Assembly (NCBI RefSeq): GCF_900186955.1
Contig: NZ_LT906438.1
Coordinates: 2,728,001-2,792,000, forward strand
Direction: 5' to 3'
DNA: 64,000 nt
Origin: Bacillus pumilus
Lineage (GTDB): Bacteria > Bacillota > Bacilli > Bacillales > Bacillaceae
In this document: positions 50,206 through 58,180 of the stretch, in pieces
Layout: each line of letters opens with the position of its first letter
Numbering within the stretch: position 1 is the first letter of the stretch
Position numbers and translations under genes: made by a program
Notes under the pieces: model-generated
What the model was told of the DNA's origin: nothing
The model's input: only the letters and a program-made list of their open reading frames with translations
The model's database searches: none

Positions 50206-51344
50206 AGATGATGGCATTCCTTCTATCTCATCTCAAAAGAGTCGACCTCGTTCTTGTTGGAACGATTGTGTTCCTCTGCTTATTTGGTTTACTGATGGTG
50301 TACAGTGCAAGTTATCCTTTAGGAGAAGTGAAGTATGAGAAGGGTAGCTATTTCTTTATCAAACAATGGCAATGGCTCCTGATTGGGGGATTCTTTTTTT
50401 TCATTGCCGCTCTTTTCCCTTATCAGATTTATCGTAAATGGATGAAATGGCTTGTCATGCTGTCATTGCTATGTCTCATCCTAGTCCTGATTCCTGGAAT
50501 TGGTGTTGTCAAAAACAATTCACAGCGGTGGATTCAGCTGGGCTCTCTTATGCTCCAACCTTCTGAAGCTGTGAAACTAGTGATGGTGATCTATTTTGCC
50601 TATGTGTACGCGAATAAACAGGCGTACATTACATCTTTTAAAAAAGGCGTACTGCCGCCACTCATCCTTTTAAGTCTTGTTTTTTTATTAATCTTAAAAC
50701 AGCCTGATTTAGGCACAGCTGTGTCTATTTTATTAAGCTGTGGCATCATTTTATTATGCGCTGGGTTGAAAACGCGCCATCTCATTTTGCTAGGATCGAC
50801 TGCCGTAGCATGTATCACTTTTTTTGCAGTGACAGCTCCTTACCGTTTGAAGCGGCTGACTTCTTTTCGTGATCCCTTTCAGTATGAAGATGGGGATGGC
50901 TATCAGTTGATTCATTCGTATCTCGCAATGAATTCCGGCGGGCTGACAGGGAATGGCTTAGGCGGGAGTATTCAAAAGCTAGGCTTTCTTCCCGAAGCGC
51001 ATACGGATTTTATTATGGCCATTATCAGTGAAGAGCTGGGCATTATGGGGATTTTGATTGTGATAGGTGCATATCTATTCATCATGTATCGCGCAATGCG
51101 AATTGTGCAGGCTTTACATGACCCTTTTGGAAAACTGTTAACGATTGGGCTTACGTTTCAAATCATGCTCCAAGCAGTCTTTAATTTAGGCGCTGTCTTT
51201 GGTCTTCTTCCGATCACAGGCATTCCGCTTCCTTTCATTAGTTATGGTGGCTCCTCCCTAGTGTTCATGATGATATCTGCTGGTATTCTCGTAAATCTTT
51301 CTTCATATGTAAAAAGGAGCCCATATCGGGCACATGCCAAATAG
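50202..51344 (+). CDS. SEDS-family FtsW/RodA/SpoVE-like protein, copy 2
   Basis: This 380-residue paralogue of the preceding gene has the same landmarks: QRWIQLGSLMLQPSEAVK, QPDLGTAV, and PEAHTDFI with Asp269. The two copies differ widely outside motifs, so the duplication is old. The start is TTG at 50202 overlapping the previous stop (ATTGA), with GGAG about ten bases before; ATG 50208 is an alternative. Confidence 0.9.
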   Translation: MKMMAFLLSHLKRVDLVLVGTIVFLCLFGLLMVYSASYPLGEVKYEKGSYFFIKQWQWLLIGGFFFFIAALFPYQIYRKWMKWLVMLSLLCLILVLIPGIGVVKNNSQRWIQLGSLMLQPSEAVKLVMVIYFAYVYANKQAYITSFKKGVLPPLILLSLVFLLILKQPDLGTAVSILLSCGIILLCAGLKTRHLILLGSTAVACITFFAVTAPYRLKRLTSFRDPFQYEDGDGYQLIHSYLAMNSGGLTGNGLGGSIQKLGFLPEAHTDFIMAIISEELGIMGILIVIGAYLFIMYRAMRIVQALHDPFGKLLTIGLTFQIMLQAVFNLGAVFGLLPITGIPLPFISYGGSSLVFMMISAGILVNLSSYVKRSPYRAHAK

Positions 51345-51489
51345 ACACCTTCTGATGGAAGGTGTCTCAGCGTGTAGACAAACCCTCGCATTCGTTGTCA
51401 GGTCTGCGCGCTGGTGCTCACGAATGTTCAATTCGCTCCGCGCCAGTGCTCGACCCTTCCTAGACTTCAAAGGTTTTCTATCACGCTGA
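51344..51489. repeat. Compound hairpin, probable dispersed intergenic repeat
   Basis: First a perfect hairpin: AGACACCTTC (51344-51353) with GAAGGTGTCT (51359-51368). Then a 122-bp element whose ends pair: TCAGCGTG (51368-51375) with CACGCTGA (51482-51489), extended by TAGACAAACC (51376-51385) with GGTTTTCTA (51472-51480). Inside, GCGCTGG pairs with CCAGTGC and CGAAT with ATTCG. It has no T-run. The GC-rich composition and layered pairing resemble repeats I recall between Bacillus genes, not coding DNA. Confidence 0.6.
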
Positions 51490-51496
51490 ATTGATT

Positions 51497-53044
51497 TTAT
51501 TCTTCTATTTGAGTATCAGCGATCTCTTTTTTTCTTGGCTGTTTGATTTCATTCGTTAGTTCCTGAATGCTTTGCTTCACATTACCTTTGCCGGAAAAGT
51601 TCTCAATAATTTCTTTGACATCAATTCCAGAGGATGCTTTCAGGCTTTCTTGCAGACTGGACATAAGGTTTGTAGCATAGCCAGTGACTTTATTGGCACC
51701 GCTGCCTTCTCCGTTACCTCCCGTATCCACAACCGTAATTTTATCAATGTTAGAAAGTGGTGCAGATACTTGCTTCGCATATTCAGGAAGCATTTTCACA
51801 ATCATATCAAGAATCGCTGCCTGACCATACTGTTCGAATGCTTCAGCGATTTTCTCTTTCGCTTCGGCTTCCGCAAGTCCTTTCAGTCTAATGACTTCTG
51901 CCTCTGTTTCCCCTTTTGCACGATCAGCTTCCGCTTTGGCAAGCCCGTCAATTCGGACTTTCTCAGCTTCTGCTTTTGCCATTGCTTCAATGCTGTATTT
52001 CTTGGCATCTGCTTCAGCGAGGCGTTTCGCTTTTTCCGCTGCAGCTGACTGCTCAACCGCATAACGATCCGCATCTGCTTTCTTTTTCACTTCAGAATCG
52101 TATTGACGCTCACGACGCTGGATCTCTTTTTCTTCTAATTCAATTTGCTTCTGACGTTCAATGATTTTTACTTGCATTTCTTGTTCAGTTACGTGCTGAC
52201 GGTTACGTGCTGTTTCAAGATCGTACGCTTGGTCGGCACTTGCTTTTGCTGTATCTTGTTCACGTCTGAATTCTGCTCTTTTCAGCTCATTGATCTTTTC
52301 TGCTTCAGCGATTTCAGTGGCACGCTCAAGCTCAGATTTCTTCGCATCTTTATCTGCTTCTGCACGTTTGATACGTGTTTCTTTATCTGCTTCTGCTGTT
52401 GCAATATCTGCATCGCGTTTCACTTGGGCAATTCTAGGTTTACCTAGTGATTCTAAATAGCCATTTTTATCACGGACATCTTTGATTGTAAACGATACAA
52501 TGACAAGACCCATTTTCGCTAGATCTTGAGAAGCGACACGCTGTACTTCTTGAGAAAATTTCTCTCTGTTTTTATAAATCTCTTCAACTGTCATTGACCC
52601 TAAAATGGAGCGAAGGTGTCCTTCTAAAACTTCTCTCGCTTCGTTTTCGCGGTCTTCTTTTGTTTTACCTAAAAATTGCTCTGCAGCAGTAGCAATTTCT
52701 TCAATCGATCCGCCGATTTTAATGATGGCTGTTCCGTCCGCCATGACTGGTACACCTTGTTCAGTATAGACTTCAGGTGTTGAAACATCTAGCTTGCTAG
52801 ATAGTAAGCTGAGCGGCTCTGCTTGTTGAAAAACAGGGAGTACAAAGGTACCTCCGCCTCTTACAATCTTAATCTTGTTTCCACCTTCATCCACGTGGAC
52901 ATTTTTACTTCCGAGGTAACTTCCTGTGACGATTAACGCTTCATCTGGACCTGCAGTCCGGTATTTCGAAACAAATACACCAATAAGTGCAATCAGAATC
53001 ACAAGCACAATTCCAATGATTATCAAAATGGTTGTTCCTGGCAT
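51497..53044 (-). CDS. floT: Flotillin FloT (YuaG)
   Basis: This 515-residue flotillin has an N-terminal membrane segment (IIIGIVLVILIALIGVFV), a PHB/SPFH domain to about residue 200, then a long coiled coil rich in Glu-Ala repeats (KAEAEKVRIDGLAKAEADRA type) to about 430 and a C-terminal tail. FloT scaffolds functional membrane microdomains. It is downstream of yuaF (11-bp gap), under a SigW promoter as in B. subtilis. Confidence 0.95.
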   Translation of the reverse strand: MPGTTILIIIGIVLVILIALIGVFVSKYRTAGPDEALIVTGSYLGSKNVHVDEGGNKIKIVRGGGTFVLPVFQQAEPLSLLSSKLDVSTPEVYTEQGVPVMADGTAIIKIGGSIEEIATAAEQFLGKTKEDRENEAREVLEGHLRSILGSMTVEEIYKNREKFSQEVQRVASQDLAKMGLVIVSFTIKDVRDKNGYLESLGKPRIAQVKRDADIATAEADKETRIKRAEADKDAKKSELERATEIAEAEKINELKRAEFRREQDTAKASADQAYDLETARNRQHVTEQEMQVKIIERQKQIELEEKEIQRRERQYDSEVKKKADADRYAVEQSAAAEKAKRLAEADAKKYSIEAMAKAEAEKVRIDGLAKAEADRAKGETEAEVIRLKGLAEAEAKEKIAEAFEQYGQAAILDMIVKMLPEYAKQVSAPLSNIDKITVVDTGGNGEGSGANKVTGYATNLMSSLQESLKASSGIDVKEIIENFSGKGNVKQSIQELTNEIKQPRKKEIADTQIEE

Positions 53045-53055
53045 AGCATTCCCTC

Positions 53056-53586
53056 CTAGATTTCTTCATTTGGTATAACTGATAAGACGCCTTTGTTCAC
53101 TTCGACGACCAGTACCCGAGTTCCATATGGAATCTCCTCTTCGTCGAAGCTGACGGCAGGCTTTGAGATTTTCCCGCTATTACTAATTAACAGCACTTCT
53201 CCAAACCCGTCTTTTGGAACAGATACAATGATCTCCCCAGTTCTTCCTTTTAAGTCGGCCTCCGTATATGAGAGAGATTCTTCAGCAGAGGAAAGCGGGA
53301 CTAAGACAAATACATTCAAACAGGTCACAAGAACCACTGCGAGGATGGCAGATAAGACTGCGCCAAGTCCACTTCCTACAATTGCTGTTTTTTCAGAGAT
53401 AAACCCTCCAGCCGAGAAAAAGGTAAGAAATGCGAGGATTAATGTTGGTTGAAGGAATGGAACAGGAATCGCTTCAAACAATCCATCAAATACATCGCCG
53501 AAAAAGACGAAAACAAGTGTCAGGATTCCTGATATCATCAATATGTATAAATACAGCGTCTGAAGTGGCAGCCCGAACACATCCAT
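53056..53586 (-). CDS. yuaF: NfeD-like membrane protein YuaF
   Basis: This 176-residue protein has about three membrane helices and a C-terminal OB-fold NfeD domain (GRTGEIIVSVPKDGFGEVLL through TRVLVVEVNKGVLSVIP). It partners flotillin in membrane organisation. ATG 53586 lies eight bases after AAAGGG and is preferred to the GTG/ATG cluster just upstream. Confidence 0.9.
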   Translation of the reverse strand: MDVFGLPLQTLYLYILMISGILTLVFVFFGDVFDGLFEAIPVPFLQPTLILAFLTFFSAGGFISEKTAIVGSGLGAVLSAILAVVLVTCLNVFVLVPLSSAEESLSYTEADLKGRTGEIIVSVPKDGFGEVLLISNSGKISKPAVSFDEEEIPYGTRVLVVEVNKGVLSVIPNEEI

Positions 53587-53671
53587 CTTCCTCACCCTTT
53601 CTTCATGAAATGAACAGCCTTTGTTTCATTTAGACCATGCTCACCTCCAATGTATTCCTTCTAACAGGTAA

Positions 53672-53697
53672 TACGAACCACTTTTGTAAAGGTTTCA
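53672..53697 (-). promoter_or_regulatory. SigW promoter of yuaF-floT
   Basis: On the minus strand TGAAAC (53692-53697), 16 bp, CGTA (53672-53675) matches the SigW consensus TGAAAC-N16-CGTA exactly. It predicts induction by envelope stress. Confidence 0.88.
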
Positions 53698-53790
53698 AAT
53701 TTCCTCACAATTCTTCATAGGAATTCGCCGATAGCTCAAGAATGATTGTCATGTACCAGTGTGTTAAAATTTGATCTTGAGGTGATGAAA

Positions 53791-54270
53791 ATGAGTTTAT
53801 TACATGATGCAAGACAAGAATTGTGGCAAGAGCTACAAGGTTTGAACGAAGAGCAATTGAATCAAAAATTATCTGATGATACTTGGAGTATTCAAGAGGT
53901 GGCAGATCATTTAAAGAAGATGGACCTCGTGGCAGCAAAACATCTAGCTGCTGAGGGAAAAAAAGCACCGATCAAAGAATATGAGCCAAAGCCGGTGGAA
54001 ATGGCAGAGGATCGTTCTAGAAAAGCGACTGCGCCTAGTATTGTTGAGCCTGAGCGCAAGCATGTGACACCTACACATTTAAAAGATGAACTCGATACAG
54101 CCCGTGAGCAGCTCAATCAAATTCTATCAACGTTTACTGAGGATGATTTCAAACGCGTCATTGCACACCCTGTGTTTGAAGAGTTATCGCTTAAGCAATA
54201 TCTTGATTTTATCGGCGCACACGAAAAACGCCATATCCATCAAATCAAAGAAATTAAAGAACAGCTATAA
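53791..54270 (+). CDS. yuaE: DinB/YfiT-family protein YuaE
   Basis: This 159-residue four-helix DinB-like protein has candidate metal His residues in VADHLKKMD and GAHEKRHIHQIKEI. Members act as thiol-dependent transferases or have no known activity. The start ATG at 53791 follows GAGGTGATG. It sits between yuaF and gbsB as in B. subtilis (yuaD is missing). Confidence 0.83.
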   Translation: MSLLHDARQELWQELQGLNEEQLNQKLSDDTWSIQEVADHLKKMDLVAAKHLAAEGKKAPIKEYEPKPVEMAEDRSRKATAPSIVEPERKHVTPTHLKDELDTAREQLNQILSTFTEDDFKRVIAHPVFEELSLKQYLDFIGAHEKRHIHQIKEIKEQL

Positions 54271-54275
54271 GACAT

Positions 54276-54306
54276 AAAAAAGACTCCCTTTTGGGAGCCT
54301 TTTTTC
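54276..54306. terminator. Terminator between yuaE and gbsB
   Basis: AAAAAAG-CTCCC pairs with GGGAG-CTTTTTT around TTTT, usable from both strands. Confidence 0.83.
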
Positions 54307-54310
54307 ATTG

Positions 54311-55519
54311 TTACACTGTTTTAGGTGTTAGATCAAAACAGCGAGCATAAATCCAGTTGTACGCTTTTTCGTTTAGATCTCTTGGGTTTCCAATTGTTTG
54401 CGGATCTTTCATTGCTTCTTTAGATAAACGGTCAATCATATCTTTTGATACACCTTGTTCTTCTAATGAAGGAACTTCTAGGTCTTCCACTAAATCATAC
54501 ATCCAGTTCACTGCTGCTTTTGCGGCTTCCTCTGTTGACATTCGGCTAATATCAATTCCAAATGCTTGCGCAATACGAGCAAATTTTTCGGGATACCCTT
54601 TCCAGTTATACTCCATCACCGGTCCCATCATTGCTGCGACACACTGACCATGCGCTACAGGAATAATGCCTCCGAGTGTTTGACTCATCGCATGTGCAGC
54701 TCCAGCTGATTCGCTTCCATAAGAAAGCCCGGCAAGCATTGCAGCTTGTGCCATTCCATACCTGGCTTCTAAGTCCTCACCATCGGCAAAGGCACGGCGA
54801 ATATAATGAGCTGCATATTCAATGGCCATGAGCGCGACCGCATCTGTAATAGGCTGAGCAAATTTCATTGTATAGCATTCAATGGCGTGTGCAAGTGCAT
54901 CAATTCCAGTCATTGCCGTCACATGAGGCGGCATGGATACATGTAGCTTTGGATCAATGACTGTGAGGTGAGCTGCAATGAGCGGGCCACCTGTGTTGAA
55001 TTTGAATTCTCTTTCTTCATCTGTAATCACTGCCCACTGCGTGACTTCTGAACCTGTACCAGCTGTTGTCGGAATAGTGGTTAAAGGCGGGATTCTGTTT
55101 TCAAGCGGTTTTTTCCCCTCTGCCGCTTCGTAATCAAGGACTGAGCCTTCATGCGTCGCTTCTACACCGATCGCCTTCGCTGTATCCATTGAGCTTCCGC
55201 CGCCTACTGCAACTAATCCATTACAGCCTTCTTTTTCATATAACGCAGAGCCTTCATTCACTAAACGGACTGGCGGGTTTGGCTCTACTTTATCAAATAG
55301 CACCACATCGATTTGTGCTTCTTTTAATGAAGCAATCACTGGATCTACCACGCCCGCCAGGTAAATACCTGGGTCTGTTACAAGTAATACCTTTGAGACA
55401 CCGTATGCTTTTACTTCTTCCCCAACATGTTTCACTGCACCGATGCCATGTTTGATGACAGTCGGAATTTCAAATGTATGGAATTTCTGCATGCTTTCAA
55501 TTTTCATATTTAATGTCAT
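54311..55519 (-). CDS. gbsB: Choline dehydrogenase GbsB (type III iron alcohol dehydrogenase)
   Basis: This 402-residue enzyme oxidises choline to betaine aldehyde. NAD site GGGSSMDTAKA and metal site HAIECYTM with a later HGQCVAAMMG are typical of type III alcohol dehydrogenases. TGGAGGAG precedes the ATG. It follows gbsA by 27 bp in one operon making the osmoprotectant glycine betaine. Confidence 0.94.
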   Translation of the reverse strand: MTLNMKIESMQKFHTFEIPTVIKHGIGAVKHVGEEVKAYGVSKVLLVTDPGIYLAGVVDPVIASLKEAQIDVVLFDKVEPNPPVRLVNEGSALYEKEGCNGLVAVGGGSSMDTAKAIGVEATHEGSVLDYEAAEGKKPLENRIPPLTTIPTTAGTGSEVTQWAVITDEEREFKFNTGGPLIAAHLTVIDPKLHVSMPPHVTAMTGIDALAHAIECYTMKFAQPITDAVALMAIEYAAHYIRRAFADGEDLEARYGMAQAAMLAGLSYGSESAGAAHAMSQTLGGIIPVAHGQCVAAMMGPVMEYNWKGYPEKFARIAQAFGIDISRMSTEEAAKAAVNWMYDLVEDLEVPSLEEQGVSKDMIDRLSKEAMKDPQTIGNPRDLNEKAYNWIYARCFDLTPKTV

Positions 55520-55546
55520 ATAGAATCTCCTCCAAATGTGTGATTT

Positions 55547-57016
55547 TTATTGAAACCAACGAATCGCTTCAGGTTTTGTATTACGATATACATGCTTCAG
55601 TTCCGTATATTCCTCAAGACCGGTGCGTCCTAATTCACGTCCTAGACCTGATTGTTTATATCCACCCCAAGGTGCTTGAGCGAAATAAGGATGGAAGTCA
55701 TTGATCCAAACTGTGCCTAATCTTAATTGACGAGCGACTCTTTCGGCCTTGCTGATATCAGTAGACCACACGGCTCCTGCTAATCCATAAATCGTATCGT
55801 TTGCCAGCTCAATCACTTCTTCCTCTGTACGAAAGGATTCAACTGTCAATACTGGGCCAAAGACTTCTTCCTGGACAATCCGCATCTCTGACGTGCAGCC
55901 TGAGAATATCGTTGGCAAGTAGAAGAACCCATTTGAAAGCTCCTCTGCGTCCGGTCTTTTTCCGCCTGTTTCTAATTTGGCGCCTTCATCTAACCCAATG
56001 CTGACGTATTTTTCTACTTTTTCTCGATGCTCAGCTGAGATGAGCGGGCCGCTTTGGGTTTCTTCATCAAAGCCGTTGCCTAGCTTGATTTTTTTCGTGC
56101 GCTTCACCAGTTCTTCTAAAAATTCAGCATGAATGGATTCTTCCACTAGCAAACGTGAACCTGCTGAACACACTTGCCCCGCATGGAAAAACACAGCATT
56201 CATTGCCTGGTCAACCGCTACGTCTAAATCAGCATCTTGAAACACAATATTCGGATTTTTCCCGCCGAGCTCAAGGGCGATTTTCTTCACATTCCCACTG
56301 GCTCCCTGCATGATTTTCTTACCTGTTTCAATACCGCCTGTAAATGAAATCAAATCGACTTGATCATTCACAGCAAGCTCATCACCAACCGTTGCACCTG
56401 GCCCAAGGACTAGGTTCGCAACCCCTGCTGGAATGCCTGCTTCTTCCATGAGTTTGAATACTTTGATCGTGGTGAGTGGTGTAATTTCACTTGGCTTTAA
56501 TACGATTGTATTCCCCGCCGCTAGAGCAGGAGCGATTTTCCAGCTTGCTTGAAGCAATGGATAGTTCCATGGAGTAATTTGCCCGCATACACCGACAGGC
56601 TCTCTGACCAATTCGCTTTTAGAGTTCGGAATTGGCGATGCAATGATTTCCCCGCCATCTTTGTCGGCAAGACCGGCGTAATATTGGAACACGTTCGCAA
56701 TATCGTCCATGTCTGCTTTGCTTTCCTCTACTGTTTTACCAGTATCAAGCGATTCTAATTTGGCTAGTTCATCAAGATCACGTCTAATCAATTCAGCAAT
56801 CTTAAACACCATATTTCCTCTTTCAAGTCCAGGCAAGTTTGCCCAGTCACCTTGATCGAAGGCTTTTCTCGCTGCCTTAATGGCTAGCTGCGCGTCATTT
56901 CTTGATCCTTCACTGACTGTCGCGATCACTTCTTGATTAAATGGATTAATGATATCCCGCGTGTCGCCACTTTTGGCGCCAACCCATTGTCCATCTATAA
57001 ATAGTGTTTGACTCAT
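55547..57016 (-). CDS. gbsA: Betaine aldehyde dehydrogenase GbsA
   Basis: This 489-residue aldehyde dehydrogenase converts betaine aldehyde to glycine betaine. The catalytic pair is visible as LELGGKNPNIVF and GQVCSAGSRL (Cys near residue 287), with PWNYPLLQ upstream. GGTTCC-rich leader plus GAGG precedes the ATG. Transcription is expected to be repressed by GbsR without choline; a dyad covers the promoter. Confidence 0.95.
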   Translation of the reverse strand: MSQTLFIDGQWVGAKSGDTRDIINPFNQEVIATVSEGSRNDAQLAIKAARKAFDQGDWANLPGLERGNMVFKIAELIRRDLDELAKLESLDTGKTVEESKADMDDIANVFQYYAGLADKDGGEIIASPIPNSKSELVREPVGVCGQITPWNYPLLQASWKIAPALAAGNTIVLKPSEITPLTTIKVFKLMEEAGIPAGVANLVLGPGATVGDELAVNDQVDLISFTGGIETGKKIMQGASGNVKKIALELGGKNPNIVFQDADLDVAVDQAMNAVFFHAGQVCSAGSRLLVEESIHAEFLEELVKRTKKIKLGNGFDEETQSGPLISAEHREKVEKYVSIGLDEGAKLETGGKRPDAEELSNGFFYLPTIFSGCTSEMRIVQEEVFGPVLTVESFRTEEEVIELANDTIYGLAGAVWSTDISKAERVARQLRLGTVWINDFHPYFAQAPWGGYKQSGLGRELGRTGLEEYTELKHVYRNTKPEAIRWFQ

Positions 57017-57071
57017 AGAAGGAACCTCCTCTGATTCTTTTCGATAAGTTTGTTAAATAAAAATTTAACGT

Positions 57072-57113
57072 TTTGAACATAATTAACGTATCATGTTCAA
57101 ATTTTTCTGTCAA
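57072..57113 (-). promoter_or_regulatory. gbsA promoter with candidate GbsR operator
   Basis: On the minus strand TTGACA (57108-57113), 17 bp, TACGTT (57085-57090). A perfect inverted repeat, TTTGAACAT (57072-57080) and ATGTTCAAA (57093-57101), brackets the -10. A related half site, TTTGAACGTATTGAA, lies near the gbsR promoter at about 57182-57198. Confidence 0.7.
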
Positions 57114-57223
57114 AGGGAGATATGCTTCATTTTCTTTTGACATTTTGCATTCTTTCGTTAACATATAGTCCATAAAGATTTTTTTGAACGTATTGAATTC
57201 TCTTAATAGAAAGCAGGGACAGG

Positions 57224-57781
57224 ATGAAAAAGCAGGAACAGCCGCAAGCAGAAGAACGTATTTTAGCTGCTAAAGATCTAGTCATTGATTCCATAGCTGA
57301 AACGATGGATCTCTATGGAATTACACGAAGTGCTGGTATTCTCTATGGGACCATGTATTTAAATGAGGAAATGACGCTGGATGAAATGCGTGAAGAGCTG
57401 CAAATGAGCAAGCCAAGTATGAGTACAGGTGTGAAAAAGCTTCAAGACATGAATATTGTCAAAAAGACCTTTCACCGAGGACGAAGAAAACATAGCTTTG
57501 TTGCTGAAAAAGACTTTTTTAAGTTTTTCATGAACTTCTTTCCACAAAAGTGGGAACGAGAGGTCGAGGTCAATTTAGCGGCGATAGAAGAAGCGCAAGT
57601 CCGGCTTCAAGAGGTGGCTCGTGATGATCAGCTGGAGGAACATATAAGAGAGGAAGCGCAGCAGCTGATTGAGCAGCTTGAAAGTTCAAAAGCCTACTAT
57701 GACTGGCTGAGACGTTTAGCAAACTCTGTTCATTCAGGGGAAATCTTTGACTATATCCCGATTGATCAGAAAGATAAATAG
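57224..57781 (+). CDS. gbsR: Choline-responsive repressor GbsR (YuaC)
   Basis: This 185-residue protein has an N-terminal winged helix of the GbsR/MarR-like family (LDEMREELQMSKPSMSTGVK as the recognition region) and a C-terminal helical dimer part. In B. subtilis GbsR represses gbsAB and the opuB choline transporter and is relieved by choline. It is divergent from gbsA; AGCAGGGACAGG precedes the ATG. Confidence 0.93.
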   Translation: MKKQEQPQAEERILAAKDLVIDSIAETMDLYGITRSAGILYGTMYLNEEMTLDEMREELQMSKPSMSTGVKKLQDMNIVKKTFHRGRRKHSFVAEKDFFKFFMNFFPQKWEREVEVNLAAIEEAQVRLQEVARDDQLEEHIREEAQQLIEQLESSKAYYDWLRRLANSVHSGEIFDYIPIDQKDK

Positions 57782-57804
57782 ACGATGTGTGTGCGTTTTA
57801 AAGC

Positions 57805-57833
57805 TTGAATTTTACAGGAGGATTGATTATAAT
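57805..57833 (+). promoter_or_regulatory. Promoter of the truncated tRNA-Ala
   Basis: TTGAAT (57805-57810), 17 bp, TATAAT (57828-57833) ends 20 bp before the tRNA 5' end. It is a near-consensus promoter left driving a tRNA fragment. Confidence 0.78.
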
Positions 57834-57853
57834 AAATTAAGTCGTAACACATC

Positions 57854-57891
57854 GGGGCATTAGCTCAGCTGGGAGAGCGCTACGCTGGCAG
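57854..57891 (+). pseudogene. 5' half of tRNA-Ala (GGC), cut after the anticodon loop
   Basis: Bases GGGGCATTAGCTCAGC through the loop CTGGCAG match the acceptor strand, D arm, anticodon 5' stem CTACG and anticodon GGC of a Bacillus tRNA-Ala. The expected CGTAG and the whole 3' half are absent; GGTGAACGACATCACC follows instead. Cuts at the anticodon loop are typical of phage or island integration sites. I find no 3' half to 64000. From 57892 to 58026 there is no gene; the stretch contains TCCCCAATCCGTCCCC, a tail often seen beside phage attachment sites. Confidence 0.8.
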
Positions 57892-58029
57892 GGTGAACGA
57901 CATCACCCGAAGCAAACAGACGTTCTCTGAAAAAGACTGATTTAATAAGGTTCTATGATGAGCCTTTCTGAATAAAAATTTTCATTTCTGAACAAAACTG
58001 AAAGGGTTGGTCCCCAATCCGTCCCCATA

Positions 58030-58056
58030 AAAAAGCCTCCTTTTTAGGAGGCTTTT
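58030..58056 (-). terminator. Terminator of rap-phr
   Basis: AAAAGCCTCCT pairs with AGGAGGCTTTT around a short loop, starting within the phr stop region, followed by T-rich sequence on the minus strand. Confidence 0.85.
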
Positions 58057-58180
58057 ATGTTTGTTTTCTTGAAGCAATTTCAATGCTGCTGTTATCACTT
58101 TTAGTTAGTGTCGGGATACCAGTAGCAGAAGCTAGAACAATGACTGCCAAAGCACAAAAAACAACTTTTTTAATACTCAT
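58055..58180 (-). CDS. Phr pre-pheromone, predicted mature peptide SRKQT
   Basis: This 41-residue peptide has a basic start (MSIKKV), a hydrophobic signal core (VFCALAVIVLASATG) and a polar end finishing IEIASRKQT. The layout matches Phr precursors, exported and cleaved to a C-terminal pentapeptide; SRKQT resembles PhrE (SRNVT) and PhrA (ARNQT). ATG at 58180 overlaps the rap stop by 11 bases and has AAAGGAG upstream. Imported through Opp, the peptide would inhibit its Rap partner. Confidence 0.88.
   Translation of the reverse strand: MSIKKVVFCALAVIVLASATGIPTLTKSDNSSIEIASRKQT

Noticed and set aside
57854..57891. tRNA-Ala interrupted by a group I intron
   Set aside because: No 3' half of the tRNA and no recognisable intron core follow in the next kilobases; a junction scar fits better.
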